Position numbers and translations under genes: made by a program. Below the pieces are notes generated by a model. It did not search any database and was not told the origin of the DNA. It was given only the letters and a program-made list of their open reading frames with translations. From assembly GCA_913058265.1 (NCBI GenBank), contig CAJXPQ010000008.1:62001-126000 (forward strand): a DNA stretch of 64,000 nucleotides, read 5' to 3'. Positions within the stretch are counted from its first letter, which is position 1. Every line of letters starts with the position of its first letter. Below, in pieces: positions 15,335-24,323 of the stretch. The stretch comes from an uncultured Oligoflexia bacterium (GTDB taxonomy: Bacteria; Bdellovibrionota; Bacteriovoracia; Bacteriovoracales; Bacteriovoracaceae).

Positions 15335-16675
15335 ATGGATGCACCTGTAAAAGAATTACCCCATGATCTATTAGCGGAAAAAGCCTTAATTGGATGTCTG
15401 TTAATTGATAATAGGTCGTTTGATCAAATTACCGATCTTTCTATCGTGCTAGAGGATTTCTATCATCCTCGCTACGGTATAATTTTTAACGGAATAAATG
15501 ATCTTGCTATTGATAGTAAGCCATTCGATATGGTTAGTATTTGTGCCAAGCTTACAGATATGGGGAAACTCGAGGCTGTTGGCGGGCAAACAGCAATTTT
15601 AGAATTAATTGAAGATACTGCCAGTTCTGCCAATGTTTATCATTACGGAAAAATTGTAAAGAATAAGTCAGTACTTAGGGGAATCGTTAGAACCTCAATG
15701 AAGATTACCGATCAAGGAATGAACTTCATTGGAAATGTTGAAGAGTTTATTGATGACGTTGAATCTAGCTTTTTTACACTTGCAAATCAAACCCGAACAA
15801 ACTTTATTATTACCCTTAAAGAATCTTTAAAAGAAAACTTAAAAAGACTTGAACAAGGTAAACGTGATCCAGGCGAAATTATTGGATTAAGTACGGGGTT
15901 TGATTCTGTTGATAAACGTCTCTTAGGTATGCAGGCTGGACAAATGATTATTATTGCTGCTAGACCTGGTATGGGAAAGACGGCTTTAGCACTTAATATT
16001 GCTGTGAACTCAGCTAGGCAATCTAATTTGCCAGTAATGGTTTACTCTTATGAGATGCTAGCTCCTGAACTATCGGGAAGACTTTTATCTAGTGAAGCTA
16101 ATATCGATTCGAGAAAGATAAGAACAAATGATTATAATGATTCAGATTTACGTAATTTAGGTCTTGCGGTTCAAGAGCTATCTAAAATCCCAATCTTTAT
16201 AAACGATAGTGGGGCGACGACTCTTCTTGATATTAAATCTCAAGCAAGGAAAGTTAAAACTGAGCAAGGTATTGGTCTTATTATTATTGATTACCTTCAA
16301 CTGATGCAATCCCACGTAACAAAATCTTCAAGAGAGCAAGAAATCGCAGAGATCTCGAGGGGAATTAAGGAGCTTGCAAAGGAGCTTAAGTGCCCTATTA
16401 TTGCTCTTTCTCAACTTAACCGTTCTGCTGTATCCAGAACTGATAGACGACCTCAGTTACAAGACTTAAGAGAATCAGGATCGATTGAGCAAGATGCCGA
16501 TGTTGTTTTACTTATTCATCGTGAAGACTATTATGATGAAAATACACCAGAGAAAGGTATTGCGGAAATCATTGTTGCAAAAAACAGGGCCGGTGAACCC
16601 GGAACTGTAAAACTTGCATGGATTGGTGCTCAGACTAAATTTGCTGATTTACAGTTTGATCCAGGTGCAAATTAA
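15335..16675 (+). CDS. dnaB: Replicative DNA helicase DnaB
   Basis: A 446-residue hexameric 5'-3' helicase of the replication fork. The N-terminal domain starts PHDLLAEKALIGCLLID, and the RecA-like domain holds Walker A (ARPGMGKTALA, near residue 210), the Walker B region LIIIDYLQLM, and the arginine-finger region RESGSIEQDADVV. Length and order are standard. It starts at ATG after GGAGAGAGA, separated from rplI by the terminator. PabB follows immediately. Confidence 0.97.
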   Translation: MDAPVKELPHDLLAEKALIGCLLIDNRSFDQITDLSIVLEDFYHPRYGIIFNGINDLAIDSKPFDMVSICAKLTDMGKLEAVGGQTAILELIEDTASSANVYHYGKIVKNKSVLRGIVRTSMKITDQGMNFIGNVEEFIDDVESSFFTLANQTRTNFIITLKESLKENLKRLEQGKRDPGEIIGLSTGFDSVDKRLLGMQAGQMIIIAARPGMGKTALALNIAVNSARQSNLPVMVYSYEMLAPELSGRLLSSEANIDSRKIRTNDYNDSDLRNLGLAVQELSKIPIFINDSGATTLLDIKSQARKVKTEQGIGLIIIDYLQLMQSHVTKSSREQEIAEISRGIKELAKELKCPIIALSQLNRSAVSRTDRRPQLQDLRESGSIEQDADVVLLIHREDYYDENTPEKGIAEIIVAKNRAGEPGTVKLAWIGAQTKFADLQFDPGAN

Positions 16676-16676
16676 G

Positions 16677-17864
16677 GTGGAAAATGATTTTTTTTCATCT
16701 TTCTATTTAAATAAGAAACATAAACAACTTATTTGCTCAGACCCCAAAATTGCATTCATTCAGTATAAAGACTTTCAAATAGATTTATTATCTGGTGAAA
16801 GAAAAAAAAATAATCTAGAACTTTTTAAAGAACAAATTCAAAAAATACAAATCTCTCAAAAATTCGAAAAACCAATTGTTCTCCATTTATTTTATGAGTT
16901 TGGCTTTTCCTGTGTTGAGCTTGATGAGTTAATTGATAAGAATAAACCTCTGGCGATTTATATTGAATATGGTGAGGCGACTGAAGAACCAATTTATAGA
17001 GTTGAATACAAGGAAAAATTTACTTTTGAACCGCTCTCTTTACCAAGCTTTGATGAGTATAATCAAAAATTTCAAAAGACTTATAAATCACTAATAGATG
17101 GAGAGTGCTATCAGTTAAATTTAACTATGCCTTTCTTTTTAAGGTCTAAAAATAAAATATCTGCCAACGAATATATTAATAAGCTTTGGAGTGAGCCACT
17201 TAATGTCGGAGCCTATGCTCATGCTACTTATATTGATTCTCTGGGAAAACTTTTTATTAGTAATTCTCCCGAGTGTCTCTTTCAGATTGAATCTGCAGAC
17301 GACCTGAGAATTAAAAGTATGCCTATCAAAGGAACTATTGCTGTTAATAATTATAGTGAAAGGGAAGAGGCGTGGAGTAAATTAACGGAATCTAAAAAAG
17401 ATGAGGCCGAACTCTATATGATTACAGATTTGATGCGAAATGATCTTACAAAGCTGAGTGGTGAAGTTTCAGATGTGACTCACAAAAAGAAAGCGCTTAA
17501 TGTTCCAGGATTAATTCATCAGTTCTCAGTAGTTGAAACTAAACTTAATCCAGAAACAAATGTCCTAGATATTTTAACTAATCTCTTTCCTGGGGGAAGT
17601 ATTACAGGTGCTCCGAAAAAAAATGTTATGAAACTGATTTCTGAAATTGAACGTTATGATAGGGGATTTTATTGTGGTTCTACCATTTTGCTTTATCAAA
17701 ACTCCAGAACCGCTTCAATAAATATCAGATCGGCTGAAGTTGATTTCATCCAAGATGAGATTAAGTACGGTGCTGGAGGGGGAGTAACTCTTCTTAGTCA
17801 GGCGCGAGAGGAGTATGATGAAGCCTTGGCCAAACTAAAAAGCTTTCTTTTGCTACTTAATTGA
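16677..17864 (+). CDS. pabB: Aminodeoxychorismate synthase component I (PabB-like)
   Basis: The enzyme converts chorismate with ammonia to 4-amino-4-deoxychorismate for folate synthesis. The chorismate-binding domain shows SMPIKGT, where the Lys is typical of PabB, LFPGGSITGAPK, the segment RGFYCGSTILL, and GAGGGVTLLSQAREEYDE. These favour PabB over TrpE. The preferred start is GTG at 16677, one base after the dnaB stop; an earlier in-frame ATG at 16614 lies inside dnaB. The N-terminal domain is short and divergent. No glutaminase subunit (pabA) is nearby. Confidence 0.88.
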   Translation: MENDFFSSFYLNKKHKQLICSDPKIAFIQYKDFQIDLLSGERKKNNLELFKEQIQKIQISQKFEKPIVLHLFYEFGFSCVELDELIDKNKPLAIYIEYGEATEEPIYRVEYKEKFTFEPLSLPSFDEYNQKFQKTYKSLIDGECYQLNLTMPFFLRSKNKISANEYINKLWSEPLNVGAYAHATYIDSLGKLFISNSPECLFQIESADDLRIKSMPIKGTIAVNNYSEREEAWSKLTESKKDEAELYMITDLMRNDLTKLSGEVSDVTHKKKALNVPGLIHQFSVVETKLNPETNVLDILTNLFPGGSITGAPKKNVMKLISEIERYDRGFYCGSTILLYQNSRTASINIRSAEVDFIQDEIKYGAGGGVTLLSQAREEYDEALAKLKSFLLLLN

Positions 17865-17907
17865 AATTGCTCATTTTATGAAAAATTCTTACATCTAACC
17901 AGACCAT

Positions 17908-17937
17908 TTGACATAAGTTTTTCTTAATAGATATGCT
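17908..17937 (+). promoter_or_regulatory. Possible sigma-70 promoter for the 59-residue gene
   Basis: A perfect TTGACA is followed after 18 bases by TATGCT, about 60 bases upstream of the small gene at 18000. Confidence 0.45.
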
Positions 17938-17999
17938 TGATGTCATAGTTTAGTGATATTGCCTTCCAAGGATGAAAGGCGAAAGTTCAAGGAGAGAAT

Positions 18000-18179
18000 A
18001 TGAGTGAGAATACTGGTGAGAGTACTTCTGTAAACTTAACTGAATTTGCAGAATTGACGGGATTCCCTGTAGAGCTAATAAAGAAAGAGCTAATGATTGG
18101 TGAAAAATCAGATACAGTTGAGCTTTCGGACCTGAGGTCAGTAATGCTAAAGTATTTAGACTCAGCAATGCTAGAGTAA
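18000..18179 (+). CDS. Small helical protein, 59 residues, regulator-like
   Basis: A short ORF with an excellent ribosome binding site (AAGGAGAGAAT then ATG). The product is acidic and mostly helical. LTEFAELTGFPVELIKKELM looks like a helix-turn-helix of the MerR/excisionase kind, followed by a second helix LRSVMLKYLDSAML. I infer a small DNA-binding or adaptor protein, but no family is recognised. It stands alone between pabB and the sigma-28-like promoter of the next gene. Confidence 0.75.
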   Translation: MSENTGESTSVNLTEFAELTGFPVELIKKELMIGEKSDTVELSDLRSVMLKYLDSAMLE

Positions 18180-18249
18180 TAATTTCAATAAGATATATAG
18201 TTAAGGTCAATTCAGATTTTACTACTTCCTAATAATTTCAAAAATTTAC

Positions 18250-18276
18250 TTAAGTTTTCGCCATAATACCCGATAG
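18250..18276 (+). promoter_or_regulatory. Sigma-28 (FliA)-type promoter
   Basis: TTAAGTTT and CCCGATAG are separated by 11 bases, against the FliA consensus TAAAGTTT-N11-GCCGATAA (seven of eight and six of eight matches, with exact spacing). It lies 33 bases upstream of the ATG of the unknown 457-residue gene, which places that gene in the flagellar regulon. Confidence 0.65.
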
Positions 18277-18308
18277 GTTTAGTGGACTAATCTGAGGGGA
18301 TATCTCTA

Positions 18309-19682
18309 ATGTCTTATGACATCAAGAAGAGCATGTATTTTTATCGAAACACTAATATCTATACTTTTAGTAGTAATCCGCTATTAAAGAGAAAGAGTAC
18401 AGTTCATGCCTATATGCCTTGGAGCCATGACAACGACGAAGAGTTAATGTTTAAGCTAAAAAGCGCATTAATCGGAGATGGTCTCGCCTATATTCCTTTT
18501 ATGGATATTGATCAAAAACCAATTGCCTTCAAGCCCGACGAAGAGCGAGATACCTTTAAAGAGCAATCCAAACTTCAGCTTTATGAGACTCATCTCATTA
18601 TGTGTAATGGAAGTACCATTCATATATTTAAAGTCGATAACCTTATCAGTAAGAAAGACCTACCAAAAAAAGTTAATAAAGATCAAAGCTTATTCAAAGA
18701 GAAGAATTCAAAGTATAATGATTGGTTCGTCGTAAGTGACGTCTTTATTCATACCGTTAATCATATTGAGAATACTGATGATGTAATTTTAGAGCTAAAT
18801 GGATTAATCCATAATAACCAAACACAAAATATATTTACCGGCCGCGATCAACTCATGGTTGGCAGCTCACCAGGAAAGTGGGTGAGTTTGGATCGAAATG
18901 TGACTTATGACTATTATATTAAAAGTTGTGAACTCAAAGATAATGTTTATCAAGACATGTGGAGCTTTCTCAGTCACAGAGCACAGTATAGTTTAGTTCG
19001 ATCAGACCTTGAGCGAGGTAAACTTACCTTCTATCGAGGTGAAGAGAAGTGGGATCACTTAGTTGACTCATTTAAGTCTTATAAGAATGCCTTGATTATT
19101 GAGTTAAACGAACTTTATATAACACCTCTTAATCATGCTATCCAAGAGTATGCAACACTTGCTGACGCCTGGAATAAGATTAAAGATGCAAATATTAATC
19201 AAGAGTCAATTCAGTGTTTAGATGATGTCGTGAGTAGCAAGAAGGAGTCCATTGAAACTCTTGAAGAATTTATTATCTTATCTAAAAACTCTAAGTCTCT
19301 CTTCTTTAGTCTTAAGAAGCAGTTTGCTAAAAAGCTATTTATGGCGGAGCACTTGTTAGTTGAAAACTTTTTAAATAAAAATGAAAGTCTATTTGATAGC
19401 TTTCGTTGTCGTAATATTGATAAGCAAATACAATCCATTATAGAGATTGAAGGTTGGATCAGCTCATTTTCTGAATACAAGTCTAACTCTGATCTCGCGT
19501 ACTTTAGAATATGTAACTCAAAGCTTTCGCATTTACTTAGTATTATGACCTCTGCCAGCTATACAGATAATATCTTTTTTAAGATTTTAGAAGAGAAACT
19601 AGGTAGGGGAACTGTTCAAAGATCTTTTAATGATGAAGTGAAAAGCCTCTCCCATATTGACCTTAAGAAGATTGCCTCGTAA
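18309..19682 (+). CDS. Unknown protein, probable flagellar regulon member
   Basis: The 457-residue protein has no signal peptide, no membrane segment and no motif I recognise. The N-terminal half is mixed alpha/beta (HAYMPWSHDNDEELMFKL), and the C-terminal half from about residue 240 is strongly helical with repeated Glu/Lys-rich helices. The sequence-based clue to its role is context: a good sigma-28-type promoter lies just upstream and motA follows 110 bases downstream with its own candidate site. A cytoplasmic role in motility or its regulation is an inference. Confidence 0.75.
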   Translation: MSYDIKKSMYFYRNTNIYTFSSNPLLKRKSTVHAYMPWSHDNDEELMFKLKSALIGDGLAYIPFMDIDQKPIAFKPDEERDTFKEQSKLQLYETHLIMCNGSTIHIFKVDNLISKKDLPKKVNKDQSLFKEKNSKYNDWFVVSDVFIHTVNHIENTDDVILELNGLIHNNQTQNIFTGRDQLMVGSSPGKWVSLDRNVTYDYYIKSCELKDNVYQDMWSFLSHRAQYSLVRSDLERGKLTFYRGEEKWDHLVDSFKSYKNALIIELNELYITPLNHAIQEYATLADAWNKIKDANINQESIQCLDDVVSSKKESIETLEEFIILSKNSKSLFFSLKKQFAKKLFMAEHLLVENFLNKNESLFDSFRCRNIDKQIQSIIEIEGWISSFSEYKSNSDLAYFRICNSKLSHLLSIMTSASYTDNIFFKILEEKLGRGTVQRSFNDEVKSLSHIDLKKIAS

Positions 19683-19726
19683 CCGACGAAAAGCCTCCGG
19701 AAAAAATGTTCAACTGAATTTATGTT

Positions 19727-19754
19727 TAAAGTCTAAGCTTTAAGTTACCGAATA
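19727..19754 (+). promoter_or_regulatory. Possible sigma-28 promoter for motAB
   Basis: TAAAGTCT and ACCGAATA are separated by 12 bases, 38 bases upstream of motA. The -35 box is good; the -10 box matches five of eight bases. The spacing equals that of the candidate upstream of the first flagellin. Confidence 0.4.
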
Positions 19755-19791
19755 TGTATTCAAAGCAACTGAATTTCAAAGGGCTAGGCTT

Positions 19792-20562
19792 ATGGATATA
19801 GCTACAATTATCGGATTAGTGTTAGCAGTAGCATCGATAGTAGGATCAATTTTGGCAGGGGGGACAATAGTCGCATTTTTCGACGTTCCTTCAATTCTCG
19901 TCGTTGGAGGGGGGGTTACTGCGGCAATTTTTATAAAATGGCCCATGGAGCAAATCAAGCTTCTCATTCCAGTGTATTTAAAATCAATTTTAAATACAGC
20001 AACAGATCCCAAAAAAATGATTGAAGAAATACAAAGTTTAGCTGATACAGCTAGGCGAGAGTCTGTTTTCGCTCTTGAGAAAGTTCCAGTAGAAGATGCT
20101 TTTCTTAAGAAAGCAGTAACCCTTGCTGCAGATAACAGACCTCCAGAAGTTATTACAAGTATTTTGCAGCTTGAGATAGACTCCTTAGTTGAAAGACATA
20201 AGTTAGGACAAAATATTATATCAGGTATTGGTGATGATGGTCCTGCATTTGGGATGATTGGGACACTGATTGGTCTCGTTATTATGCTTCAGAACTTATC
20301 AGGTGGACCAGAAGAACTTGGTAAGTCCATGGCCGTTGCCATCTTGACAACATTCTATGGTGCAGTTTTGGCCAATGTTTTTATGGGACCTGTTGCAAAT
20401 AAATTAAAATTCTATTCTGAAAACGAAGCTCTTGTTATGAATATTGTCGTGGCAGGTGTTTTAGGTATAGTTGCTGGTGAAAACCCACGAGTTATTAGAG
20501 AGAAATTAGACTCTTTCTTACCTCCAGCTGCAAGACTATCATCTGAGGGCGGAGAAGAGTAA
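19792..20562 (+). CDS. motA: Flagellar motor stator protein MotA
   Basis: A 256-residue MotA/MotP-type stator subunit with four membrane helices: residues 3-23, 30-50, and a pair around 145-205 (GDDGPAFGMIGTLIGLVIML and the following helix). The cytoplasmic loop contains the charged region (FALEKVPVEDAFLKKA) that contacts FliG. With MotB it forms the ion channel powering flagellar rotation. Its stop overlaps the start of motB (TAATG), indicating coupled translation. Confidence 0.95.
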   Translation: MDIATIIGLVLAVASIVGSILAGGTIVAFFDVPSILVVGGGVTAAIFIKWPMEQIKLLIPVYLKSILNTATDPKKMIEEIQSLADTARRESVFALEKVPVEDAFLKKAVTLAADNRPPEVITSILQLEIDSLVERHKLGQNIISGIGDDGPAFGMIGTLIGLVIMLQNLSGGPEELGKSMAVAILTTFYGAVLANVFMGPVANKLKFYSENEALVMNIVVAGVLGIVAGENPRVIREKLDSFLPPAARLSSEGGEE

Positions 20563-21377
20563 TGGCAGATGAAGAAGGACTCGATTGTCCAGACCCAGTC
20601 ATATGTGAAGAGTGTCCACCTCCGGGTGCCCCTGCATGGATGGCAACATTCTCGGACCTGGTTACCTTACTACTTACATTTTTTGTTTTACTCTATGCCA
20701 TGAGTAAGACTGATGAGTCTAAATTTGAATCTGTAGCGGGTTCAATACGTAAGGCCTTTGCAGGTAATGCGATGAAGGTTGGACCGACTATAACTTTAGG
20801 AAAATCTCCTGATGACTCACCAACTATGATTGAGTCACAGGATCCAGTTGAACCTTTTCCAATCGATTTATTAACGACGGAAGGTATTCTCGATAAACAA
20901 GAGATTAACCGTGAATCTGACGAGAAACTAGAAGAGATGAAAGAGGTTCTTGGAACTCATAATCTATCAGAGTCTGTTGAAATTCAGCAGATGAGTGAAG
21001 GAATCAAAGTTCGATTAAAAGATAAAATTCTCTTTAAGCCAGGAACAACTGAGATTAGTAATAACTCATTCATTCCGGTCTTTAATAAAGTGGTAAATCT
21101 ATTAAAAGATAATGATTGGACACTCTTTATTGAAGGCTACGCTGATGATGGAGAAAATGTTAAAGGAAGTACTTCTTTAGGACCAGATATTCTAAGTGCG
21201 CAGCGAGCACAAGAAGTAGCGAAAGTTCTTATTAAAAGAGGTGTCAGGCCAGAGAAGATTACTTCAGTCTTCTACGGAGATAGCAGAGCAGTAGCGAATG
21301 ATACAAATAGAAAAGTAGAATTTATACTGAGAAAAAGAGATCTTAAAACCGAGGGACGAAGAGTCCGATCACAGTAA
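20562..21377 (+). CDS. motB: Flagellar motor stator protein MotB
   Basis: A 271-residue stator subunit. Residues 25-48 form the single membrane helix, with the proton/sodium-binding Asp32 in TFSDLVTLLLTFFVLL. The C-terminal half is an OmpA-like peptidoglycan-binding domain (LFIEGYADDGENVKGS, SAQRAQEVAKVLIKRGV). The acidic N-terminus with CPDPVICEECPPPGAP is typical of the group. It starts by ATG overlap with motA. Confidence 0.95.
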   Translation: MADEEGLDCPDPVICEECPPPGAPAWMATFSDLVTLLLTFFVLLYAMSKTDESKFESVAGSIRKAFAGNAMKVGPTITLGKSPDDSPTMIESQDPVEPFPIDLLTTEGILDKQEINRESDEKLEEMKEVLGTHNLSESVEIQQMSEGIKVRLKDKILFKPGTTEISNNSFIPVFNKVVNLLKDNDWTLFIEGYADDGENVKGSTSLGPDILSAQRAQEVAKVLIKRGVRPEKITSVFYGDSRAVANDTNRKVEFILRKRDLKTEGRRVRSQ

Positions 21378-22294
21378 TGCAAACAGAAGTTCAAATATGT
21401 TTTATAGAAGAATATCCCTCCTTAATGGAGGGTATTCTTCAAATTTGCTCTTGTTCAAAAAATAAAATCAAAAAGTATTCTATCAAGAATAAACTGGCCT
21501 TACCTGTAAAGAGAAGAACTGTGCATTCCATATCATTAAACATAGTTAATGATGGGAGGATAAGTCCAAATTATTCTGGACACGAAGTCACTCTTCTATC
21601 CGAAGATGAACTTTTTACAGTTGTCTCAAAGCCGGTTGAAACTCATTGTCACCCTCTTAGCTATTGTGAGCATGATAATGTTTTAAGTGCACTCTTAAAT
21701 AAGAACTTAAATCGATCAATCAAGGTAAATCCATCAAAGTATGATCGTGGATTATTGTATAGACTAGACTTTGAGACGAGTGGTTTATTATTATTAGCAA
21801 ATACAGATGAAGTGTATGATGAGATCAGGTCAAATTTTCATACAGTCATTAAAGAGAAGTATTACTTAGCGGCGGTTCATGGTAAGCTTAAGGGATCTAT
21901 AAAGCTTAATCACTATTTAAAACCCTTTGGTACTGGTAGAAAAAAAATCGTTGTCTGTGAGCATAGTGATATGCCAGCTGAGTGCCATATCGAGTTCGTG
22001 GAATACAATCAAGAGATAGATGCATCCCTTGTGAAGGTAAGACTGGTACAAGGTCATAGGCATCAAATTAGAGTACAGCTAAGCTCCATAGGACATCCAA
22101 TCTTAGGAGATGATCTCTATCGTGATAGTGATAGTGATAGTGATAGTGATAGTGATAGTGATCGAGAAAATAATTTATTTAAACGTTTATTTCTTCATTG
22201 CTGGAAGTACAACTTAGAGTTCAAGGGTAAGAACTATGAGTTCCAGGACTCAAAGCTTGGTCTATTCTTTGATTTCTTTAACTTTAACGGTTAA
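21377..22294 (+). CDS. RluA-family pseudouridine synthase with Asp-Ser repeat
   Basis: A 305-residue RNA-modifying enzyme that isomerises uridine to pseudouridine. The catalytic Asp131 is in RLDFETSGLLLL, and later motifs include KYYLAAVHG, LVQGHRHQIRVQL and GHPILGDDLY. An unusual Asp-Ser run, six copies, is encoded by a GATAGT hexanucleotide repeat right after the GDDLY motif. It directly overlaps motB (TAATG), an odd partner for motility genes. Its 3' end overlaps the convergent small gene by 33 bases. The exact rRNA or tRNA site is not predictable. Confidence 0.9.
   Translation: MQTEVQICFIEEYPSLMEGILQICSCSKNKIKKYSIKNKLALPVKRRTVHSISLNIVNDGRISPNYSGHEVTLLSEDELFTVVSKPVETHCHPLSYCEHDNVLSALLNKNLNRSIKVNPSKYDRGLLYRLDFETSGLLLLANTDEVYDEIRSNFHTVIKEKYYLAAVHGKLKGSIKLNHYLKPFGTGRKKIVVCEHSDMPAECHIEFVEYNQEIDASLVKVRLVQGHRHQIRVQLSSIGHPILGDDLYRDSDSDSDSDSDSDRENNLFKRLFLHCWKYNLEFKGKNYEFQDSKLGLFFDFFNFNG
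22124..22162 (+). repeat. GATAGT hexanucleotide repeat, six copies plus GAT
   Basis: Six perfect tandem GATAGT units lie inside the pseudouridine synthase gene and encode alternating Asp-Ser. Slippage by one unit would change the length of the linker without shifting the frame. Confidence 0.95.
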
Positions 22295-22732
22295 CTTTAT
22301 ATGCTCAGAAATATCTTTTTGAGTCTTCTTCTTTAAAAGTTCAACTACCGCAAGTCCATCAGTTTTAGAGATGATTTTAAGCTCAGGATGAATCATATGA
22401 ATTTCAACAAACTGTAAGTACTCTAATGTTTCAGGATTTGAAAAGCGAGCTAGGTTCACATAACTATTGGCCAGTTCTCTATACATATCTCGTCTCAGAA
22501 TAGGATAGTCTCTTTTAACATCACTATGCTCAATAGAGATGACTAGTAATTGAGTTCCTGGACATTCCATCTCCCAACCTGAAGGTGTCTTAGGCCCGAC
22601 TCTGTCCATGACTGAATTACAAGTACTAGGGATGAACTTACTCTTATAGTTTTTCCAGAATTTAGCAGTACTAGGATCCTGTAAATAGATAATAAATAGG
22701 ATAATTCCTATAGTAAGTACTGGATATTTCAT
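22262..22732 (-). CDS. Hypothetical membrane-anchored protein
   Basis: From the ATG at 22732 the product has 156 residues with an N-terminal hydrophobic helix (YPVLTIGIILFIIYL) and a periplasmic-type domain containing two cysteines (PSTCNSV, MECPGT). A GTG further upstream at 22765 is possible, but GGAAAA sits at the right distance from 22732. I do not recognise the family. Its stop overlaps the end of the convergent pseudouridine synthase gene. Confidence 0.65.
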   Translation of the reverse strand: MKYPVLTIGIILFIIYLQDPSTAKFWKNYKSKFIPSTCNSVMDRVGPKTPSGWEMECPGTQLLVISIEHSDVKRDYPILRRDMYRELANSYVNLARFSNPETLEYLQFVEIHMIHPELKIISKTDGLAVVELLKKKTQKDISEHIKLTVKVKEIKE

Positions 22733-22837
22733 AGTGTTTTTCCAAATCATAGCTATATTATGCACTGAATAGCTCTTAATTGCACTAAAGTTTTACCTGA
22801 TAAAAGCCGACAAGTATTGTATCCCTAGTGAGGTAAT

Positions 22838-23764
22838 ATGACGGTAAACTCAGCTATTGAGAAAATCCATTTATTGAAATTATTAAAAAATCTGCTCGAA
22901 GTAACTACCCATGTAGAAGTTGAAACTTGGTGTAAAGAACATAAGCTTACAAACGCAGAATTTGAAGAAGTATTGAACCTCTTTGGCTCTCTAAGACTCA
23001 ACTTCGAACTGTTTAAAAAGGGCGAAAAGACCTATCTAAGACCACCTGGTCCTGATTCTTTAGTCAATATTTCGTTTTCAGAGTGGCTAGGCCTTGAACT
23101 AGGTACACAGGCCAAATCCGGGTATAAGGTCAGCTTATATGATCAATTAGAGTCTGATGCAGATGAGATTGGCCCAAGCTTATTAGATGGCTATACAGAA
23201 GCCATAGAGGCAAGTGAACCCACAATCTCCGAAAGAGAAGAGATCATAAAAACTACAGAGGAAGCTATTCATAACAAGCATACTATTAAGCTGTCTTATG
23301 GAGATAAAGATGAAGAGCTGAATCCCAGAAAGATCATATATTTGGATGGAGATATAAATATTGTAGGTGAGAATATTAAAGATGGTCACTTACAAAATGT
23401 TCACTTAACTCAAATCGAAAATATTGAAGTTGAAGCGCAGACGTATGAATGTATCTATACCTTATTAGAGGTTGACGAATTTATAAATTCAATTCGAAGT
23501 ATGAATGAGAATGCAGTTCGCCTCGTTTTAAAAATTTATTCACGAGATAATTTTAGTTTGAATTTTAATCATATGTATTTCGATAACCCTTGTTTATTTT
23601 CTAATTCTAACGGGGACTTTATTTGGGCGGCAACATTAGAGCCTAGTCAGGAAGTTTATGAGTGGTTATGTGAACTCGGTCCAGCCGTTGAGATACTAGA
23701 CCCAAGTGACTTCAAACGAGACTTCATTAGCTATTGCGAGAATAAGTTAAAAAAGTTAGCCTAG
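22838..23764 (+). CDS. WYL-domain protein, putative transcriptional regulator
   Basis: A 308-residue protein with an N-terminal winged-helix-like region (KIHLLKLLKNLLEVTTH), a WYL-type domain at about residues 145-190 (HTIKLSYGDKDEELNPRKII, YLDGDINIVGE), and a C-terminal WCX-like extension (YEWLCELGPAVEILDPSDFK). WYL proteins bind ligands or nucleic acid ends and regulate genes. The canonical W-Y-L triplet is replaced here by divergent residues. It starts after GAGGTAAT. IspZ and CPBP genes follow within a few bases, suggesting an operon. Confidence 0.75.
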   Translation: MTVNSAIEKIHLLKLLKNLLEVTTHVEVETWCKEHKLTNAEFEEVLNLFGSLRLNFELFKKGEKTYLRPPGPDSLVNISFSEWLGLELGTQAKSGYKVSLYDQLESDADEIGPSLLDGYTEAIEASEPTISEREEIIKTTEEAIHNKHTIKLSYGDKDEELNPRKIIYLDGDINIVGENIKDGHLQNVHLTQIENIEVEAQTYECIYTLLEVDEFINSIRSMNENAVRLVLKIYSRDNFSLNFNHMYFDNPCLFSNSNGDFIWAATLEPSQEVYEWLCELGPAVEILDPSDFKRDFISYCENKLKKLA

Positions 23765-23768
23765 TGCA

Positions 23769-24323
23769 ATGAAAAATCAAAAACATTTCTTCTTGATGTC
23801 ATTTTTGCCAGCAATTGCTTACTGGTATCTTGAGACTCATTACGATTTGAAAACAGCTCTTATTGGTGGGTTACTACTTGCTGTTATTGAGATAATACTA
23901 GAAAAAGTTTTTACTAAACATGTCCATGCAATTTCAAAATTTAACTTCTATTTAATTCTTGTCCTAGGAAGTATTGGCCTCGTTGGTGATGAGGGAATCT
24001 GGTTTAAATTACAGCCATTCTTTACAGGCTTACTTATGGGTGGCTATCTGCTCTTTAGAGCGAGTCGGGGCAACTCACTAATGATAGAGACTATGGAAGG
24101 TACGGGGCAGAGAATACACCTTCCTGAGTTCATTGAGATGGTAGAGAAGCACTTGGCCAGATTCTTAATTGCTTATGGCTTTTTTATGGCCTATATTGCC
24201 ATCTACCAAAATACGGACACCTGGTTGTTCTTCAAGACCGGTGGTTTTTACATCGTGTGTTTTATCTTTTTTGGTATGGAGATGTTTTTTATGAGAAGAA
24301 AAATGAAAGGGATGAGTAAATGA
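23769..24323 (+). CDS. Septation protein A / IspZ family membrane protein
   Basis: A 184-residue protein with five hydrophobic segments. The N-terminal pattern SFLPAIAYWYLETHYDLKTA and the following LLAVIEIILEKV are characteristic of the IspZ/YciB family, inner-membrane proteins linked to septation and envelope synthesis. It lies 4 bases after the WYL gene, and its stop overlaps the CPBP start (ATGA), so the three genes are probably cotranscribed. Confidence 0.85.
   Translation: MKNQKHFFLMSFLPAIAYWYLETHYDLKTALIGGLLLAVIEIILEKVFTKHVHAISKFNFYLILVLGSIGLVGDEGIWFKLQPFFTGLLMGGYLLFRASRGNSLMIETMEGTGQRIHLPEFIEMVEKHLARFLIAYGFFMAYIAIYQNTDTWLFFKTGGFYIVCFIFFGMEMFFMRRKMKGMSK

Noticed and set aside
22124-22162. 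Tandem repeat as a CRISPR array
   Set aside because: Six-base units without spacers, inside a coding frame.
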